From contig NZ_LUHJ01000013.1 in assembly GCF_001597745.1 (NCBI RefSeq), positions 137,058 to 201,057 of the forward strand: a stretch of DNA of 64,000 nt, written 5' to 3'. The stretch comes from Anabaena sp. 4-3. GTDB lineage: Bacteria; Cyanobacteriota; Cyanobacteriia; Cyanobacteriales; Nostocaceae. Positions 27,402 to 37,646 of the stretch are shown here, in pieces. The translations under genes and the position numbers were made by a program. Under the pieces are notes generated by a model that saw only the letters and a program-made list of their open reading frames with translations, did not search any database and was not told the origin of the DNA. Numbering within the stretch: the stretch's first letter is position 1; every line of letters begins with the position of its first letter.

Positions 27402-27424
27402 AGGTGTCTTCTCTATTGACACCT
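27402..27424 (+). terminator. Short hairpin between the RemA-like gene and gmk
   Basis: A perfect 7-bp stem AGGTGTC/GACACCT with a 9-base loop starts 3 bases after the RemA-like stop codon. There is no T-run, so it may be an attenuator or RNA-stability element. Confidence 0.4.
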
Positions 27425-27543
27425 CATCAGCAGTACCATGTGAATTAGATCAGGTTTCTGTCACTCCTGCTACAAATTCGTCAGTTAAGGATTGCTCTGG
27501 CAACCCACACCAGATTAAATTACTAATTTACGAATGATGTTTT

Positions 27544-28170
27544 TTGATTAATTCACAGGTTGATCGGATGATGCAAGTTTTACCAATCCAGAGTTGTGCT
27601 ACTACCAAAGAAACACCGTTGTCAGGCAAGTTAATTGTGATCACTGGGCCTAGTGGGGTAGGTAAAGGAACTTTAATGCGATCGCTCTTACAGCGTCATC
27701 CGGAACTGTATTACTCTGTATCCGCGACAACTCGCGCCCCCCGTCCAGGGGAGACTGATGGCAAAAATTATTACTTCATTAGTCGTAGTAAGTTTGAACA
27801 ATTAGTTGCTCAAAGCGAATTCTTAGAATGGGCAGAATTTGCTGGTAACTACTACGGTACTCCCCGTGAGGCAGTGCTGAATCAAGTTCAGTCCGGCCAA
27901 AAAGTGGTACTAGAGATTGAACTAGAAGGAGCAAGACAAATTCGTGCTTCTTTCCCGGAAGCTTTGAGCATTTTTATTTTGCCGCCTTCCTTTGAGGAGT
28001 TAGAGAAACGCATCCGGGGACGGGGACAAGACTCGGAAGAAGCGATCGCCCGTCGTCTACAACGCGCCCACGCAGAAATTCAAGCGGCTGATGAATTTGA
28101 TATCCAAATCGTCAATGACGATTTTGAAACTGCTCTCCATGCCATTGAAACGGCAGTTTTTGGATCATAG
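27544..28170 (+). CDS. gmk: Guanylate kinase
   Basis: The 208-residue enzyme phosphorylates GMP to GDP with ATP. The P-loop GPSGVGKGT is at residues 35-43, followed by the GMP-binding signature ([11 protein letters not shown], then YYFIS, then [13 protein letters not shown]) and the lid region [15 protein letters not shown]. Length and order fit the family. The frame opens at TTG 27544, but ATG 27568 or 27571 (Met9/Met10) would give a more usual N-terminus, so the start is uncertain. It lies downstream of the RemA-like gene, an arrangement conserved in many bacteria. Confidence 0.94.
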   Translation: MINSQVDRMMQVLPIQSCATTKETPLSGKLIVITGPSGVGKGTLMRSLLQRHPELYYSVSATTRAPRPGETDGKNYYFISRSKFEQLVAQSEFLEWAEFAGNYYGTPREAVLNQVQSGQKVVLEIELEGARQIRASFPEALSIFILPPSFEELEKRIRGRGQDSEEAIARRLQRAHAEIQAADEFDIQIVNDDFETALHAIETAVFGS

Positions 28171-28432
28171 AGCTGTTGACAATCACAGCCCAGCATTTTG
28201 ACTGCCAAATCTCTGAGAGCATGAATCTTGTGTCTTTGTGTTTCCGAAGCGATTTTGGACGACACAGACACCCTCAGCAGTTCGTTGCGAATGTTGCCAA
28301 AGCTGTCAGAACTGCAAACCTGTGAGCGCAGCCTCTGGTAGAGAAGGGAGATACTGAAAAAGTTTAGTAATCAGGCATCGGTATTAGTCAAAAATGAGAG
28401 ACAATCACCAATGCCCAATTACTAACAACTTC

Positions 28433-28951
28433 TTAGCCTAAGAAACCTTGAATAATCGCTAAATTGCTGGTTAAGAAGTAAGCTACTACTGCACCACCAA
28501 TACCACCAATTAAGAAAGCACTGGCGAAGTTGTTCCAGCCTTCTTTGGAGCTAAAAGCGTCTGGAGGATTGGGTACTGTTACACTAGCAAGTGCTTTGGG
28601 GGGGTTGCTGTTGGCATATAGAGATAGACAAGCTGTGAGAATTACCACCAAGCCAATCGATGCCAGCAATCCAGCTAAGTTCGCATTAGTGGCATTACGC
28701 AGTGGGCCTAATTTAGCGAAGGGGCCAAACAGCAGGTAGCCATGAGCCATCCCAACTTCCAGTCCGCGTCTAAAAGGAGTTAAACCAGGGCGATAGGCAG
28801 GTAAGTTGTTAATGAACCACTTAACTAAGGGATAAGCATTAACTGGAGTTTCCAGGTTCCCAATTTGTGGATCGCGTCCGGCGGGAAAAACAACTTCCCG
28901 ATTTCGAGGATCGCTAGCAAGATTTTTGGATGCGTCTACTGCTTGCACCAT
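28433..28951 (-). CDS. psaL: Photosystem I reaction centre subunit XI (PsaL)
   Basis: The 172-residue PSI subunit has the PsaL pattern: a hydrophilic N-terminus with DPQIGNLETPVN, then membrane helices at about 75-95, 95-115 and 145-170. The motif FRRGLEVGMAHGYLLFGPF at residues 60-80 contacts chlorophyll and mediates oligomerisation. In cyanobacteria PsaL is needed for trimer or tetramer assembly; heterocystous species often form tetramers. It lies on the minus strand downstream of psaF and psaJ with 270 bases between, so it may have its own promoter. Confidence 0.95.
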   Translation of the reverse strand: MVQAVDASKNLASDPRNREVVFPAGRDPQIGNLETPVNAYPLVKWFINNLPAYRPGLTPFRRGLEVGMAHGYLLFGPFAKLGPLRNATNANLAGLLASIGLVVILTACLSLYANSNPPKALASVTVPNPPDAFSSKEGWNNFASAFLIGGIGGAVVAYFLTSNLAIIQGFLG

Positions 28952-29222
28952 ATTTTCTGTTTGCCTCTCAAATTAGAATGTTGGCATTTTTATATTAATA
29001 ATCATTGTAGCCAAAGATGTTTTTTGCTAGGCAAGTTTAGAAAACTTAATTTAATAATTGAAAAAATATAAAACTCGTAAGCTGTAACAGCATTACGAGG
29101 TTGAAAAAACTAATTTTGCTGCCTATCTGAGCGATTATTTACTTAATGAGATTAAGCAAATTAACCACACAGTTTTAGGCATAAAGCAACAGATTAAACT
29201 GTTTTAAAATCCCGGTTTGAAA

Positions 29223-29372
29223 CTATGGTAGGGGATGGAAAAGTAAGTCAGGGAAAAAGCGATTAAATTCAATTAAAATGCCTGCTGTGATTGTCAGCCA
29301 GATAGTAGCTGCAACAGGTGCGGTGGAAATGAATTTAATCAAATAGCTGCTTTGGTCAGATTTATCCGCCAT
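29223..29372 (-). CDS. psaJ: Photosystem I subunit IX (PsaJ)
   Basis: The 49-residue protein reads [20 protein letters not shown] and so on to PDLLFHPLP. It has one membrane helix (about 14-34) and the terminal [11 protein letters not shown] segment typical of PsaJ. PsaJ is a small PSI subunit beside PsaF that helps place it for electron donor docking. It starts at 29372 and ends with TAG at 29223-29225. It is 38 bases downstream of psaF, so the two are co-transcribed as usual. It was too short for standard ORF tracking. Confidence 0.95.
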   Translation of the reverse strand: MADKSDQSSYLIKFISTAPVAATIWLTITAGILIEFNRFFPDLLFHPLP

Positions 29373-29410
29373 GATTGAGCCTCCAAAACAAGTGAGTGAA
29401 CTAAGCTGAA

Positions 29411-29905
29411 TTAACGGGGAGAAACAGTGATTTCTGAGTCTTTAGCAGTTAACTCGCCAGACAGCAACTCTTTGACTGCTGCGGCTGGCCAAGCAAAGCC
29501 TGTAGCAATGATAGGCAGTGCTAAACCCAAATCGATTTGGATTTCTTTCTGCTCGGTGTCAGATGCTTTTTGGATAGCTTGTAAGTAAGCGCGACCTACC
29601 CAGCCAATCCAACCAGCAATGTACAAGAACAGAATGCTAGGAATCAGGAAGTCGCCAGCCCGGTCTAAACGACCATCCACAATCAAGTGAGGATAGCCTT
29701 CGGGGCCGCATAGTGCCTGAGAATAACGTTCAAAACGCTTTTTACCAGATTCGGGATCGGCTGTAGTATTACGGGCATTTTGTGCCAATGCTTGAAATGC
29801 AGGATTGTCTTTACAGGGGGTGAGGTTCGCTCCTAGGGCTTTCGCAGGAGGGGCGAAACTGAATGAAAGACAAATCACTAAAATCAAAGCAAACAATCTT
29901 TGCAT
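29411..29905 (-). CDS. psaF: Photosystem I subunit III (PsaF), with signal peptide
   Basis: The 164-residue precursor has a signal peptide of about 23 residues ending AKA, which directs the lumenal N-terminal domain. The mature part starts around [11 protein letters not shown], includes the paired Cys (Cys32 and a Cys near 67, CKDN and LCGPEG) and the [13 protein letters not shown] motif, and ends in membrane helices (about 88-105 and 125-145). PsaF is the docking site region for plastocyanin or cytochrome c6. It leads the psaF-psaJ unit, divergent from tsaD. Confidence 0.95.
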   Translation of the reverse strand: MQRLFALILVICLSFSFAPPAKALGANLTPCKDNPAFQALAQNARNTTADPESGKKRFERYSQALCGPEGYPHLIVDGRLDRAGDFLIPSILFLYIAGWIGWVGRAYLQAIQKASDTEQKEIQIDLGLALPIIATGFAWPAAAVKELLSGELTAKDSEITVSPR

Positions 29906-30082
29906 GGATATGTTTCCTTTTATTACAAAAGAAAAAGTTACTTGTACAAAACGAAGCGGCTTGTACAGTCTTTATTTGCTTAACTAGCAAGTCATCATAC
30001 TCTTGGCCGGGAATCGAGTAAAGTTAAAGTAAATAAAAGTTAAAGCTTCTCAAACAAGTCTCGTTTGTGGTAGACCCCGGAA

Positions 30083-31132
30083 ATGACAACTGTTTTAGCA
30101 ATAGAAACTAGCTGTGATGAAACTGCCGTGGCAATTGTTAAGAATCGTCAAGTTTGCAGCAGCGTCATCGCCTCGCAAATCCCAGTACATCAGCAGTATG
30201 GTGGGGTAGTACCTGAAGTAGCCTCGCGTCAACATTTGGAAACAATAAATCGAGCGATCGCTCAAGCCTTAGAGCAAGCCCAATTAGATTGGGAAAACAT
30301 TGATGGCATCGCCGCCACTTGCGCCCCTGGACTGGTGGGAGCTTTATTAGTGGGATTAACCGCCGCCAAAACTTTGGCAATCTTGTACAATAAACCATTT
30401 TTGGGAGTTCATCACCTCGAAGGTCACATTTACGCCACTTATTTGAGTGAGCCAACTTTAGATCCCCCTTTTCTTAGCTTACTGGTTTCCGGCGGACATA
30501 CAAGCTTGATTTATGTTAAAGATTGTGGTAAATACGAAACCTTGGGCGAAACTCGTGATGATGCTGCCGGAGAAGCCTATGATAAAGTGGCTAGGCTGTT
30601 AAAATTGGGTTATCCTGGTGGGCCAATCATTGATCAACTGGCGCAAATGGGTGATCCCCAAGCTTTTACATTGCCAGAAGGGAAAGTCTCCTTACCACAG
30701 GGTGGATTTCACCCTTATGATGCGAGTTTTAGCGGGTTAAAGACGGCGGTACTGCGTTTAGTACAGCAACTAGAAAAAGAGCAGGGACAAGTACCAGTAG
30801 AAAACGTAGCGGCGAGTTTTCAGGAAACCGTAGCCAGAGCCTTAACCAAAAGAGCGATCGCCTGTGCTATCGATCACGGCTTAGATACAATTGCTGTCGG
30901 TGGTGGAGTAGCAGCAAACAGTGGCTTAAGAAAACACCTACAAGCCGCAGGGACTCAACATAACCTGCAAGTGCTGTTTCCCCCCTTAAAATTTTGTACC
31001 GATAACGCCGCGATGATTGCCTGCGCCGCCGCCGATCATTTATCTCGTGGTCACACATCCCCCCTAAACTTAGGCGTAGAGTCGCGGCTACCATTGACTC
31101 AAGTTATGAAGTTATATCAACCAGAGTCTTAA
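30083..31132 (+). CDS. tsaD: tRNA N6-adenosine threonylcarbamoyltransferase TsaD
   Basis: The 349-residue ASKHA-fold enzyme transfers the threonylcarbamoyl group to A37 of ANN-decoding tRNAs. The N-terminus [15 protein letters not shown] is the family signature, the metal-binding HLEGH is at residues 111-115, and LVSGGHT plus SGLKTAV follow. The length is typical (about 340-350). It works with TsaC, which is also encoded in this window at 36895, and with TsaB/TsaE, which are not seen. The ATG at 30083 follows an AT-rich leader and is divergent from psaF with 177 bases between. Confidence 0.96.
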   Translation: MTTVLAIETSCDETAVAIVKNRQVCSSVIASQIPVHQQYGGVVPEVASRQHLETINRAIAQALEQAQLDWENIDGIAATCAPGLVGALLVGLTAAKTLAILYNKPFLGVHHLEGHIYATYLSEPTLDPPFLSLLVSGGHTSLIYVKDCGKYETLGETRDDAAGEAYDKVARLLKLGYPGGPIIDQLAQMGDPQAFTLPEGKVSLPQGGFHPYDASFSGLKTAVLRLVQQLEKEQGQVPVENVAASFQETVARALTKRAIACAIDHGLDTIAVGGGVAANSGLRKHLQAAGTQHNLQVLFPPLKFCTDNAAMIACAAADHLSRGHTSPLNLGVESRLPLTQVMKLYQPES

Positions 31133-31175
31133 GGAAACAGGAGAGCTTTCGGAGCAGAGGAGCAGGGGAGAAAAA

Positions 31176-31250
31176 CTAATGACCAATGACCAATGACTAA
31201 TGACCAATGACTAATGACCAATGACTAATGACTAATGACTAATGACTATT
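31176..31250. repeat. Heptameric tandem repeat at the 3' end of the hydrolase gene
   Basis: About ten TAATGAC/CAATGAC units in direct repeat. The stop codon and last codons of the minus-strand hydrolase (NSH and stop) lie in the array. Confidence 0.85.
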
Positions 31251-32171
31251 ACCCACTAATTCCTGTTGTGTCACAATCGCCCGAATATGATTAGCAACCG
31301 CATCAGGCTGTTCCAGCATTGCCAGATGTCCACAATTAGGAATTTCAATCACATTGTAGCCACAGTATTGAAAAAGCTTATGGAAACTAGCTAAATGACG
31401 AACATATTTAGGTTCCATCACCTTATCATCAGCACCAGCTAAAAAATACACTGGCTGTTGTAACTGAGAGACTAACTTGGGTAAACGGTTGACTTCTTCC
31501 TCAGTGGTAGACTCTAACAATGCTCCCAAAGCCGCTTCGGGATCAGCCACGACAAAATCAATCACTCGCTGACGCGCCCAATAACGATCTAAAGGTTGAG
31601 AGACAGTAGCTCTGGTGAATAATAAATCAATCAAAGGTACTTGGGATAACCAACGGGGACGGACTTGTAAAAATCGCTGTCCTGCGGTACGAAACTGCTC
31701 AAAAGCTTCTTTGAGGTAAATACCGCCACCAGCATTGATACAGATGACACCCTTGACAATTGCCGGCATTTGAGCAGCTGCCCAGAGAGCGATCGTTCCT
31801 CCCAAAGAGTGACCAACTAGCCAAGCACTATTGATATTTAGTTGTTGCAAAAGAATTGTTAAATCCTGAGCATAGGCAGCTGGTGTGTGGAGAGACTCCA
31901 ACGATGAACTCATTGCCCGAATTGAATTCGCAGACAAACTGACAGAACGTTCAGCTTGACTAGAGTCAGTTTCTAGCGGCGACTGAGACTCGCCAAAGCC
32001 TCGTAAATCATAAGACAGACACTGCAAATCACCTGACAAGCGGGAAATTACAGGTTGCCAGTATCCACGACTATTGAGCCAACCGTGGATGAAAACTAAC
32101 GCATCGGGACAGGATGTGGGAGCTGTTAGCTGGTATGCGTGTGGAACGCCCAAGATTTCAATAGTTGCCAT
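31239..32171 (-). CDS. Alpha/beta hydrolase
   Basis: The 310-residue protein has the alpha/beta hydrolase fold. The nucleophile elbow GHSLGG holds Ser122. A glycine-rich oxyanion strand lies at FIHGWLNSRGYW (28-38). Asp253 or a neighbour in LAGADDKVMEP and His in CGHLAMLEQP (about 283-292) complete the triad. A stretch at 64-98, rich in Ser, is an insertion not usual in the core fold. The substrate is unknown; esterase, lipase or C-C hydrolase roles are all possible. It ends in a heptameric repeat, giving the C-terminal NSH. It is convergent with tsaD. Confidence 0.85.
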   Translation of the reverse strand: MATIEILGVPHAYQLTAPTSCPDALVFIHGWLNSRGYWQPVISRLSGDLQCLSYDLRGFGESQSPLETDSSQAERSVSLSANSIRAMSSSLESLHTPAAYAQDLTILLQQLNINSAWLVGHSLGGTIALWAAAQMPAIVKGVICINAGGGIYLKEAFEQFRTAGQRFLQVRPRWLSQVPLIDLLFTRATVSQPLDRYWARQRVIDFVVADPEAALGALLESTTEEEVNRLPKLVSQLQQPVYFLAGADDKVMEPKYVRHLASFHKLFQYCGYNVIEIPNCGHLAMLEQPDAVANHIRAIVTQQELVGNSH

Positions 32172-32325
32172 ATTTATATCGTACCCTCAAGGGTGGGTGC
32201 GACCAAATACAAACCCAGACAGAGCTGTGAAAAATTCACAATTTGTGGTGAAAATCGGGAATGGGGCAAGAGGGTTCGATGCCTACACAATTACCGATCT
32301 TCTGTGAATTTTCATGAGTAATTGA

Positions 32326-33045
32326 CTAATTACCCAACAATCTCTGACGCATTCCTTCAGCAATTTTGTGTCCTAGGTACTCAGGAATCAAACTTTCGTT
32401 AGGCCCCAACAAGTAAAGAATTAACCGTGTACGTCCCCGCCAAACCAACAAATTGGCATTGACAACCAAAAGGTCTTCTTGCCAAATGGCATACATAACT
32501 TTATAAAATAATCCCGCTTGATTATCAGCCTCAATCACTAAAGCCGGGAGATGAAACACCGGATCAACATAGAACTCAGTTTGTACCTGTTCTATACCTA
32601 CATCCAGGTTAAATTCTACTGCCAGCATTTCTTCTACCTCAAACCGTCCTCCCAAAGCCTCACGAATGGCACGACAGACATTTTCTGCGGTTTTCTCTGT
32701 CAAAGCTTTGCTACCACGAGAAACCAACAGTTTGATAAATACTAACATTGGTGGGCGAATCTGTCCGTAGAGACTCAGACTGTGGATAGTCAGACCATAA
32801 GCAGCCAACACACCAAAAATATCACTCAGGAGAAATGATTGATTGCGGTAGGCAAAATGTAAGGCACTTTTACTACCTTCCGGCTTCAACTCAATTACGG
32901 CACGCTTGGTTTTATAAAGGCGATAGGCTAGCCGCAAATTTTGCAGCTGAATCTCACTGCTGACAAATTGCTCATAAAACTGGGGAAACGCGCGATTAAA
33001 GCGTTTGAGAAGTTCCAGTGTGGAAGATTTTAAACCAGAAGCCAT
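32326..33045 (-). CDS. ACT-like domain protein, unknown function
   Basis: The 239-residue protein has two ACT-like halves (about 55-125 and 165-235) after a helical N-terminus. The pattern of short beta-strands with conserved Gly-Leu-turn positions (FGVLAAYGLTIHSLSL and ADNQAGLFYKVMYAIWQEDLLVVNANLL) resembles the ACT repeats at the C-terminus of GlnD. No nucleotidyltransferase or HD domain is present. ACT domains usually bind small metabolites such as amino acids. It may therefore be a metabolite sensor, but this is inference. It lies on the minus strand, just upstream of the alpha/beta hydrolase (155 bases). Confidence 0.6.
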   Translation of the reverse strand: MASGLKSSTLELLKRFNRAFPQFYEQFVSSEIQLQNLRLAYRLYKTKRAVIELKPEGSKSALHFAYRNQSFLLSDIFGVLAAYGLTIHSLSLYGQIRPPMLVFIKLLVSRGSKALTEKTAENVCRAIREALGGRFEVEEMLAVEFNLDVGIEQVQTEFYVDPVFHLPALVIEADNQAGLFYKVMYAIWQEDLLVVNANLLVWRGRTRLILYLLGPNESLIPEYLGHKIAEGMRQRLLGN

Positions 33046-34134
<1,089 letters not shown>

Positions 34135-34150
34135 ATTTCCCAAAAAAAAT

Positions 34151-34177
34151 ATAGCTGACTACAAAAAAGTCAGCTAT
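34151..34177. terminator. Hairpin downstream of the GNAT gene
   Basis: A 10-bp perfect stem (ATAGCTGACT/AGTCAGCTAT) with a 7-base loop of mainly A. A-rich sequence precedes it, giving a T-run on the other strand. Confidence 0.5.
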
Positions 34178-34324
34178 AATAGATATGATGTGTTTAACCT
34201 AGATTAATTTCCGGTTAAGTTTAAGCTAGAATGCTTGTCAATTTTAGAAAAAACTACAATTAAATGCTTTCATCTAGCAATTAGTAGTTTTTGTGTTAAA
34301 ATAAGTCAAGATTAACCTATTCAT

Positions 34325-34398
34325 CGGGATGTAGCGCAGCTTGGTAGCGCGCCTGCTTTGGGAGCAGGATGCCGCAGGTTCAAATCCTGTCATCCCGA
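34325..34398 (+). tRNA. trnP: tRNA-Pro (anticodon UGG)
   Basis: The 74-base cloverleaf has acceptor stem CGGGATG/CATCCCG, D arm GCGC...GCGC with GCTTGGTA, and anticodon stem CCTGC/GCAGG holding loop TTTGGGA with anticodon TGG. The T arm is CAGGTTCAAATCCTG, with discriminator A. CCA is not encoded. Confidence 0.95.
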
Positions 34399-34415
34399 TA
34401 TTAAAATCTGAATTG

Positions 34416-34452
34416 AAAAAACCCCAATCTGTTAAAAGATATGGGGTTTTTC
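34416..34452 (+). terminator. Terminator of tRNA-Pro
   Basis: AAAAACCCCA and TGGGGTTTTT pair around an AT-rich loop and are followed by CTATA. It starts 18 bases after the tRNA. Confidence 0.75.
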
Positions 34453-35077
34453 TATAGGCAGGTGTAGCAGTCGAATCATAGATGAGGACATTTTGACTTG
34501 GAGGTGATTATTCAAATTACGGCTAAGTAGCACGGAAAATTAAATTTATCAAAAAAATACTAAATTAAACTGTGTTTTTGCGTAAGATACTAATTATTTG
34601 TTCAGCAGCATAGTTTAATTTATGTCAATAAGAAAAAAATTTTTCTTGAAAGAACAATACACAGCAGATAAATTTTGTGTAGAACAGGAATTATTTAACA
34701 TCTCCAAACTAGGTGGAACGATTTTCGACTGCATAACGTCACTCAAAATCGAGTAAGGACAATAGAATGGCATTGGCGAACTCAAAAATAAGCTAGATAT
34801 AATCAGCATCTACATTAATGCGTAGTGAATAATACAAGTCAGCCGAAAAAAATCTCACTCTAGTAGTGTCAACAGGTAACAATGTCATCAATGGAATCCT
34901 GATGGATGGGAAAATATCATGTTTGAAGAGTAGATTGTGAAGATGAAACTATGCTCATCAGTTTTTCCCATCTCAAATGGATTGCTATATAACTGATAAA
35001 AGTTGGTACCAAATTGGTGCTGTGCAGATCAAACTATTTGTCTAAACTGAATTGACATATTGACTTAAGGAGTCATC
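34453..35077. other. Intergenic region upstream of tic22
   Basis: About 620 AT-rich bases. A GTTGGTACCAAATTGGTGC segment near 35004-35022 is a short imperfect palindrome. No gene is supported; the 64-codon minus-strand frame at 34615-34809 has atypical composition. Confidence 0.5.
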
Positions 35078-35905
35078 ATGAAAGCATTGGTTCGCTGGGG
35101 CGCAACATTGGGTTTAGTTGGAAGTACATTGCTGGGATCAGTTTTTGTAGGAAATATCCCAGTATTGGCATTGTCAGAACAACAAATTAAAGAAAAATTA
35201 GATGTTATACCTGTATATCTAGTTACAAATGACAAGGGTTTACCTTTGAGCCGTCCTTTACCAGCAGGACAAAACGGACAAAAACCCGGTGGTTCGGTGA
35301 CAGGGGCTTATTTAAGTCGGCAAGAGGCGCAAGCTTTTATTAACGATTTGCGGAATGCCCAAGGTAAAGACCCAAAAATGGCAGAAATTGTCAAAAGCCT
35401 ACAAGTGACACCTGTACCTTTGGGGGTAATTTATCAGCAATTACAACAAACTAAATCAGATCCAAATCGTCTTTTATTTGCATTTAAACCTGTAGATCAG
35501 GAAATTAAGGGGGCGATGGATTTATTGCGTCAAAGCGGGCAGAAGGTAGATCAATTTACGAGTGTACCGATTTTTGCTGTGAGATTTGCGCCAGATCAAG
35601 GTTATGTACCAATTCAACTAGGTTCTGAAAAAGAACAAGTTGTACCTTTGTTTTTTAGTAAACGAGATGCACTAGGTTTATTAAACCAAGTTAAGCCAAA
35701 GTTTCCTAAAGCTGATATTCAGGTAATAGATGTAGATGGAGTTATCAAGACACTACAGGAGAAAAATGACCCTTGGCTCAACCAAGTTGTCTTGATCCCA
35801 TCCCCAGAATCAAGAGAATATATTAGAACACTACCAAAAGAAAATGGGGCTAAATCTCCGGCGAATCGAAATAACAACGCCAGTCCGGCGAAAAAGTCCA
35901 ATTAA
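35078..35905 (+). CDS. tic22: Tic22-like periplasmic protein
   Basis: The 275-residue product has an N-terminal signal peptide (about 1-32, ...PVLALS) and a Tic22 fold with paired domains: IPVYLVTNDKGLPLS and VPIFAVRFAPDQGYVPI begin the two repeats, each followed by FLVSRQEAQAF-like helices (here YLSRQEAQAFIN and FFSKRDALGLL). The C-terminus is Asn/Lys-rich. In Anabaena sp. PCC 7120 the homologue (from memory, alr0114) is a periplasmic chaperone that supports Omp85-dependent outer-membrane biogenesis; its plastid counterpart helps protein import. The ATG follows AAGGAG at normal spacing. The stop is 5 bases before prmC, so the two are translationally linked. Confidence 0.85.
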   Translation: MKALVRWGATLGLVGSTLLGSVFVGNIPVLALSEQQIKEKLDVIPVYLVTNDKGLPLSRPLPAGQNGQKPGGSVTGAYLSRQEAQAFINDLRNAQGKDPKMAEIVKSLQVTPVPLGVIYQQLQQTKSDPNRLLFAFKPVDQEIKGAMDLLRQSGQKVDQFTSVPIFAVRFAPDQGYVPIQLGSEKEQVVPLFFSKRDALGLLNQVKPKFPKADIQVIDVDGVIKTLQEKNDPWLNQVVLIPSPESREYIRTLPKENGAKSPANRNNNASPAKKSN

Positions 35906-35910
35906 CAAGG

Positions 35911-36834
35911 ATGGCGAATAATAAGCTAAATGTAGTTTCTGGTTTACAAGTTTGGCAATGGCGCAACAGAGCTATTGAAGGGGCGATCGCTTATCAGATT
36001 TCAGTAGCGGAAGTTGATTGGCTGCTGCAAGAAATAGCTGGCTTAGACCGCTTGTCCTTGCGTTTGGCATCTTTTAAAAACCAAGCTGAGATTGCCATGA
36101 GTTTGTCTTTAGAAGACTTAGAACATTTGTGGCAAAGACGCTTAAATGAACGCTTACCAGTACAATACATTGCGGGAACTACACCTTGGCGAAATTTTCA
36201 GCTACAGGTGTCCAGCGCAGTTTTAATACCCAGACCTGAAACAGAGTGCTTGATTGATTTAGCTGTGGCTGCTGCTGCTAAAAGTCCATTAGCAACACAG
36301 CTAGAACAAGGACATTGGGTAGACTTAGGGACTGGGAGTGGTGCGATCGCCTTGGGATTGACAGATGCCTTTCCCAAGGCCACAATTCATGCTGTGGATT
36401 ACAGTTTAGAAGCTTTGGCGATCGCTCAAGAAAACGCCCAGAATTTAGGTTTAGCCGACCGGATGCGATTTTATCAGGGTTCATGGTGGCAGCCATTAAC
36501 TGCCCTCAAAGGTCAGTTTAGCGGTATGGTGTCTAACCCACCTTATATTCCTAGTCACATTTTGCCGACATTGCAACCAGAAGTAATCAACCATGAACCG
36601 CATTTAGCTTTAAATGGCGGCCTTGATGGCTTAGATGACATTCGCCAGTTGATAGCAATCTCACCTAAATATTTACGTCCTGGTGGCGTGTGGCTAATTG
36701 AAATGATGGCAGGACAAGCCCAGACAGTGGTAACACTTTTACACCAGCAAGGTAGTTATAGCAATATTCAAATTCATACTGATTTAGAGGGTATTGAACG
36801 TTTTGCCTTAGCTTATATCAAAGATGAGTGCTGA
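35911..36834 (+). CDS. prmC: Release factor glutamine N5-methyltransferase PrmC
   Basis: The 307-residue SAM-dependent enzyme methylates the Gln of the GGQ motif in release factors RF1 and RF2. An N-terminal helical domain (1-95) holds the release factor. The SAM motif DLGTGSG is at 138-144, followed by the acidic VDYS loop (162-165). The catalytic NPPY is at residues 209-212. All key residues are present. It begins 5 bases after tic22 with AAGGA as ribosome binding site. It is followed 60 bases later by tsaC; all three are probably in one transcript. Confidence 0.94.
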   Translation: MANNKLNVVSGLQVWQWRNRAIEGAIAYQISVAEVDWLLQEIAGLDRLSLRLASFKNQAEIAMSLSLEDLEHLWQRRLNERLPVQYIAGTTPWRNFQLQVSSAVLIPRPETECLIDLAVAAAAKSPLATQLEQGHWVDLGTGSGAIALGLTDAFPKATIHAVDYSLEALAIAQENAQNLGLADRMRFYQGSWWQPLTALKGQFSGMVSNPPYIPSHILPTLQPEVINHEPHLALNGGLDGLDDIRQLIAISPKYLRPGGVWLIEMMAGQAQTVVTLLHQQGSYSNIQIHTDLEGIERFALAYIKDEC

Positions 36835-36894
36835 GTGCGGAGTTTTGAGTTATGAGTAGTGAAGTGATCATTCAAATAACTCATAACTGTAAGT

Positions 36895-37503
36895 ATGACC
36901 AAAGTTTCATTAGAGGGTTTAATAGCTGGTGTTCGTGCTGGTGCTGTAGTAAGTTTTCCTACTGATACCGTTCCCGCATTAGCAGCTTTGCCAGCACAAG
37001 CGGCGTTGATTTTTGCTGCTAAAAAGCGCAGTCAAGACAAGCCTTTGATTTTGATGGGGGCTAGTGCAGAGGATTTATGGCCTTATGTCCTAGGTAGTGA
37101 ACAAGAGTATAAGATTTGGCAGCAAGTCGTAACTCAGTATTGGCCGGGAGCATTAACATTGGTGTTACCTGCTAGCGATCGCATTCCACCAGCGATGAAT
37201 CCCACTGATCCCACAACTATTGGGATTCGAGTCCCGAACAGTGCGATCGCTCAAACTATTTTGGCGCAAACAGGGCCGCTTGCCACCACTAGCGCAAATT
37301 TTTCAGGACAGCCACCTTTACAAACAATGGCAGAAATTGATGCTCAATTCCCCGAAGTTCTGACATTAGAACCCACCGCTATCAACTCTTTTGGTGACAA
37401 TACTGAAATTAGTCTCCCTTCAACTGTTGCTAAATGGACAGGGATAAATTGGCAAATCTTACGGCAAGGGGGAGTAAATTTAGATTTACAGGCGGGAAGC
37501 TAG
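36895..37503 (+). CDS. tsaC: Threonylcarbamoyl-AMP synthase TsaC (YrdC/Sua5 family)
   Basis: The 202-residue YrdC-fold protein makes threonylcarbamoyl-adenylate from threonine, bicarbonate and ATP for t6A synthesis. The characteristic residues are FPTDTVPAL at 18-26, KKRSQDKPL (45-53), WPGALTLVLP (about 85-94), GIRVPNS and TSANFSGQPP. The fold has no Sua5 C-terminal domain, so it is the short TsaC type. It is 60 bases downstream of prmC. TsaD is encoded 6 kb upstream on the same strand. Confidence 0.93.
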   Translation: MTKVSLEGLIAGVRAGAVVSFPTDTVPALAALPAQAALIFAAKKRSQDKPLILMGASAEDLWPYVLGSEQEYKIWQQVVTQYWPGALTLVLPASDRIPPAMNPTDPTTIGIRVPNSAIAQTILAQTGPLATTSANFSGQPPLQTMAEIDAQFPEVLTLEPTAINSFGDNTEISLPSTVAKWTGINWQILRQGGVNLDLQAGS

Positions 37504-37646
37504 AGCAGCAAATGGTGTTATTACTAATATAGCAGTGACTTCCTGTAATTTTAGTGACATACTTACAGATAACCAATGAACTAGGGAATTTGGAAAACTG
37601 ATTTGACAGCTTTGTGCATAATTAACAAGTTGATAGCTGCGAAATT

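Noticed and set aside
31176..31250. Heptameric repeats as a possible CRISPR array
   Set aside because: Units are 7 bases in direct contact without spacers, and no cas genes occur in the window.
34615..34809. 64-codon minus-strand frame before tic22
   Set aside because: Atypical composition (Ser/Phe/Leu-rich), no ribosome binding site and no similarity that I recognise.
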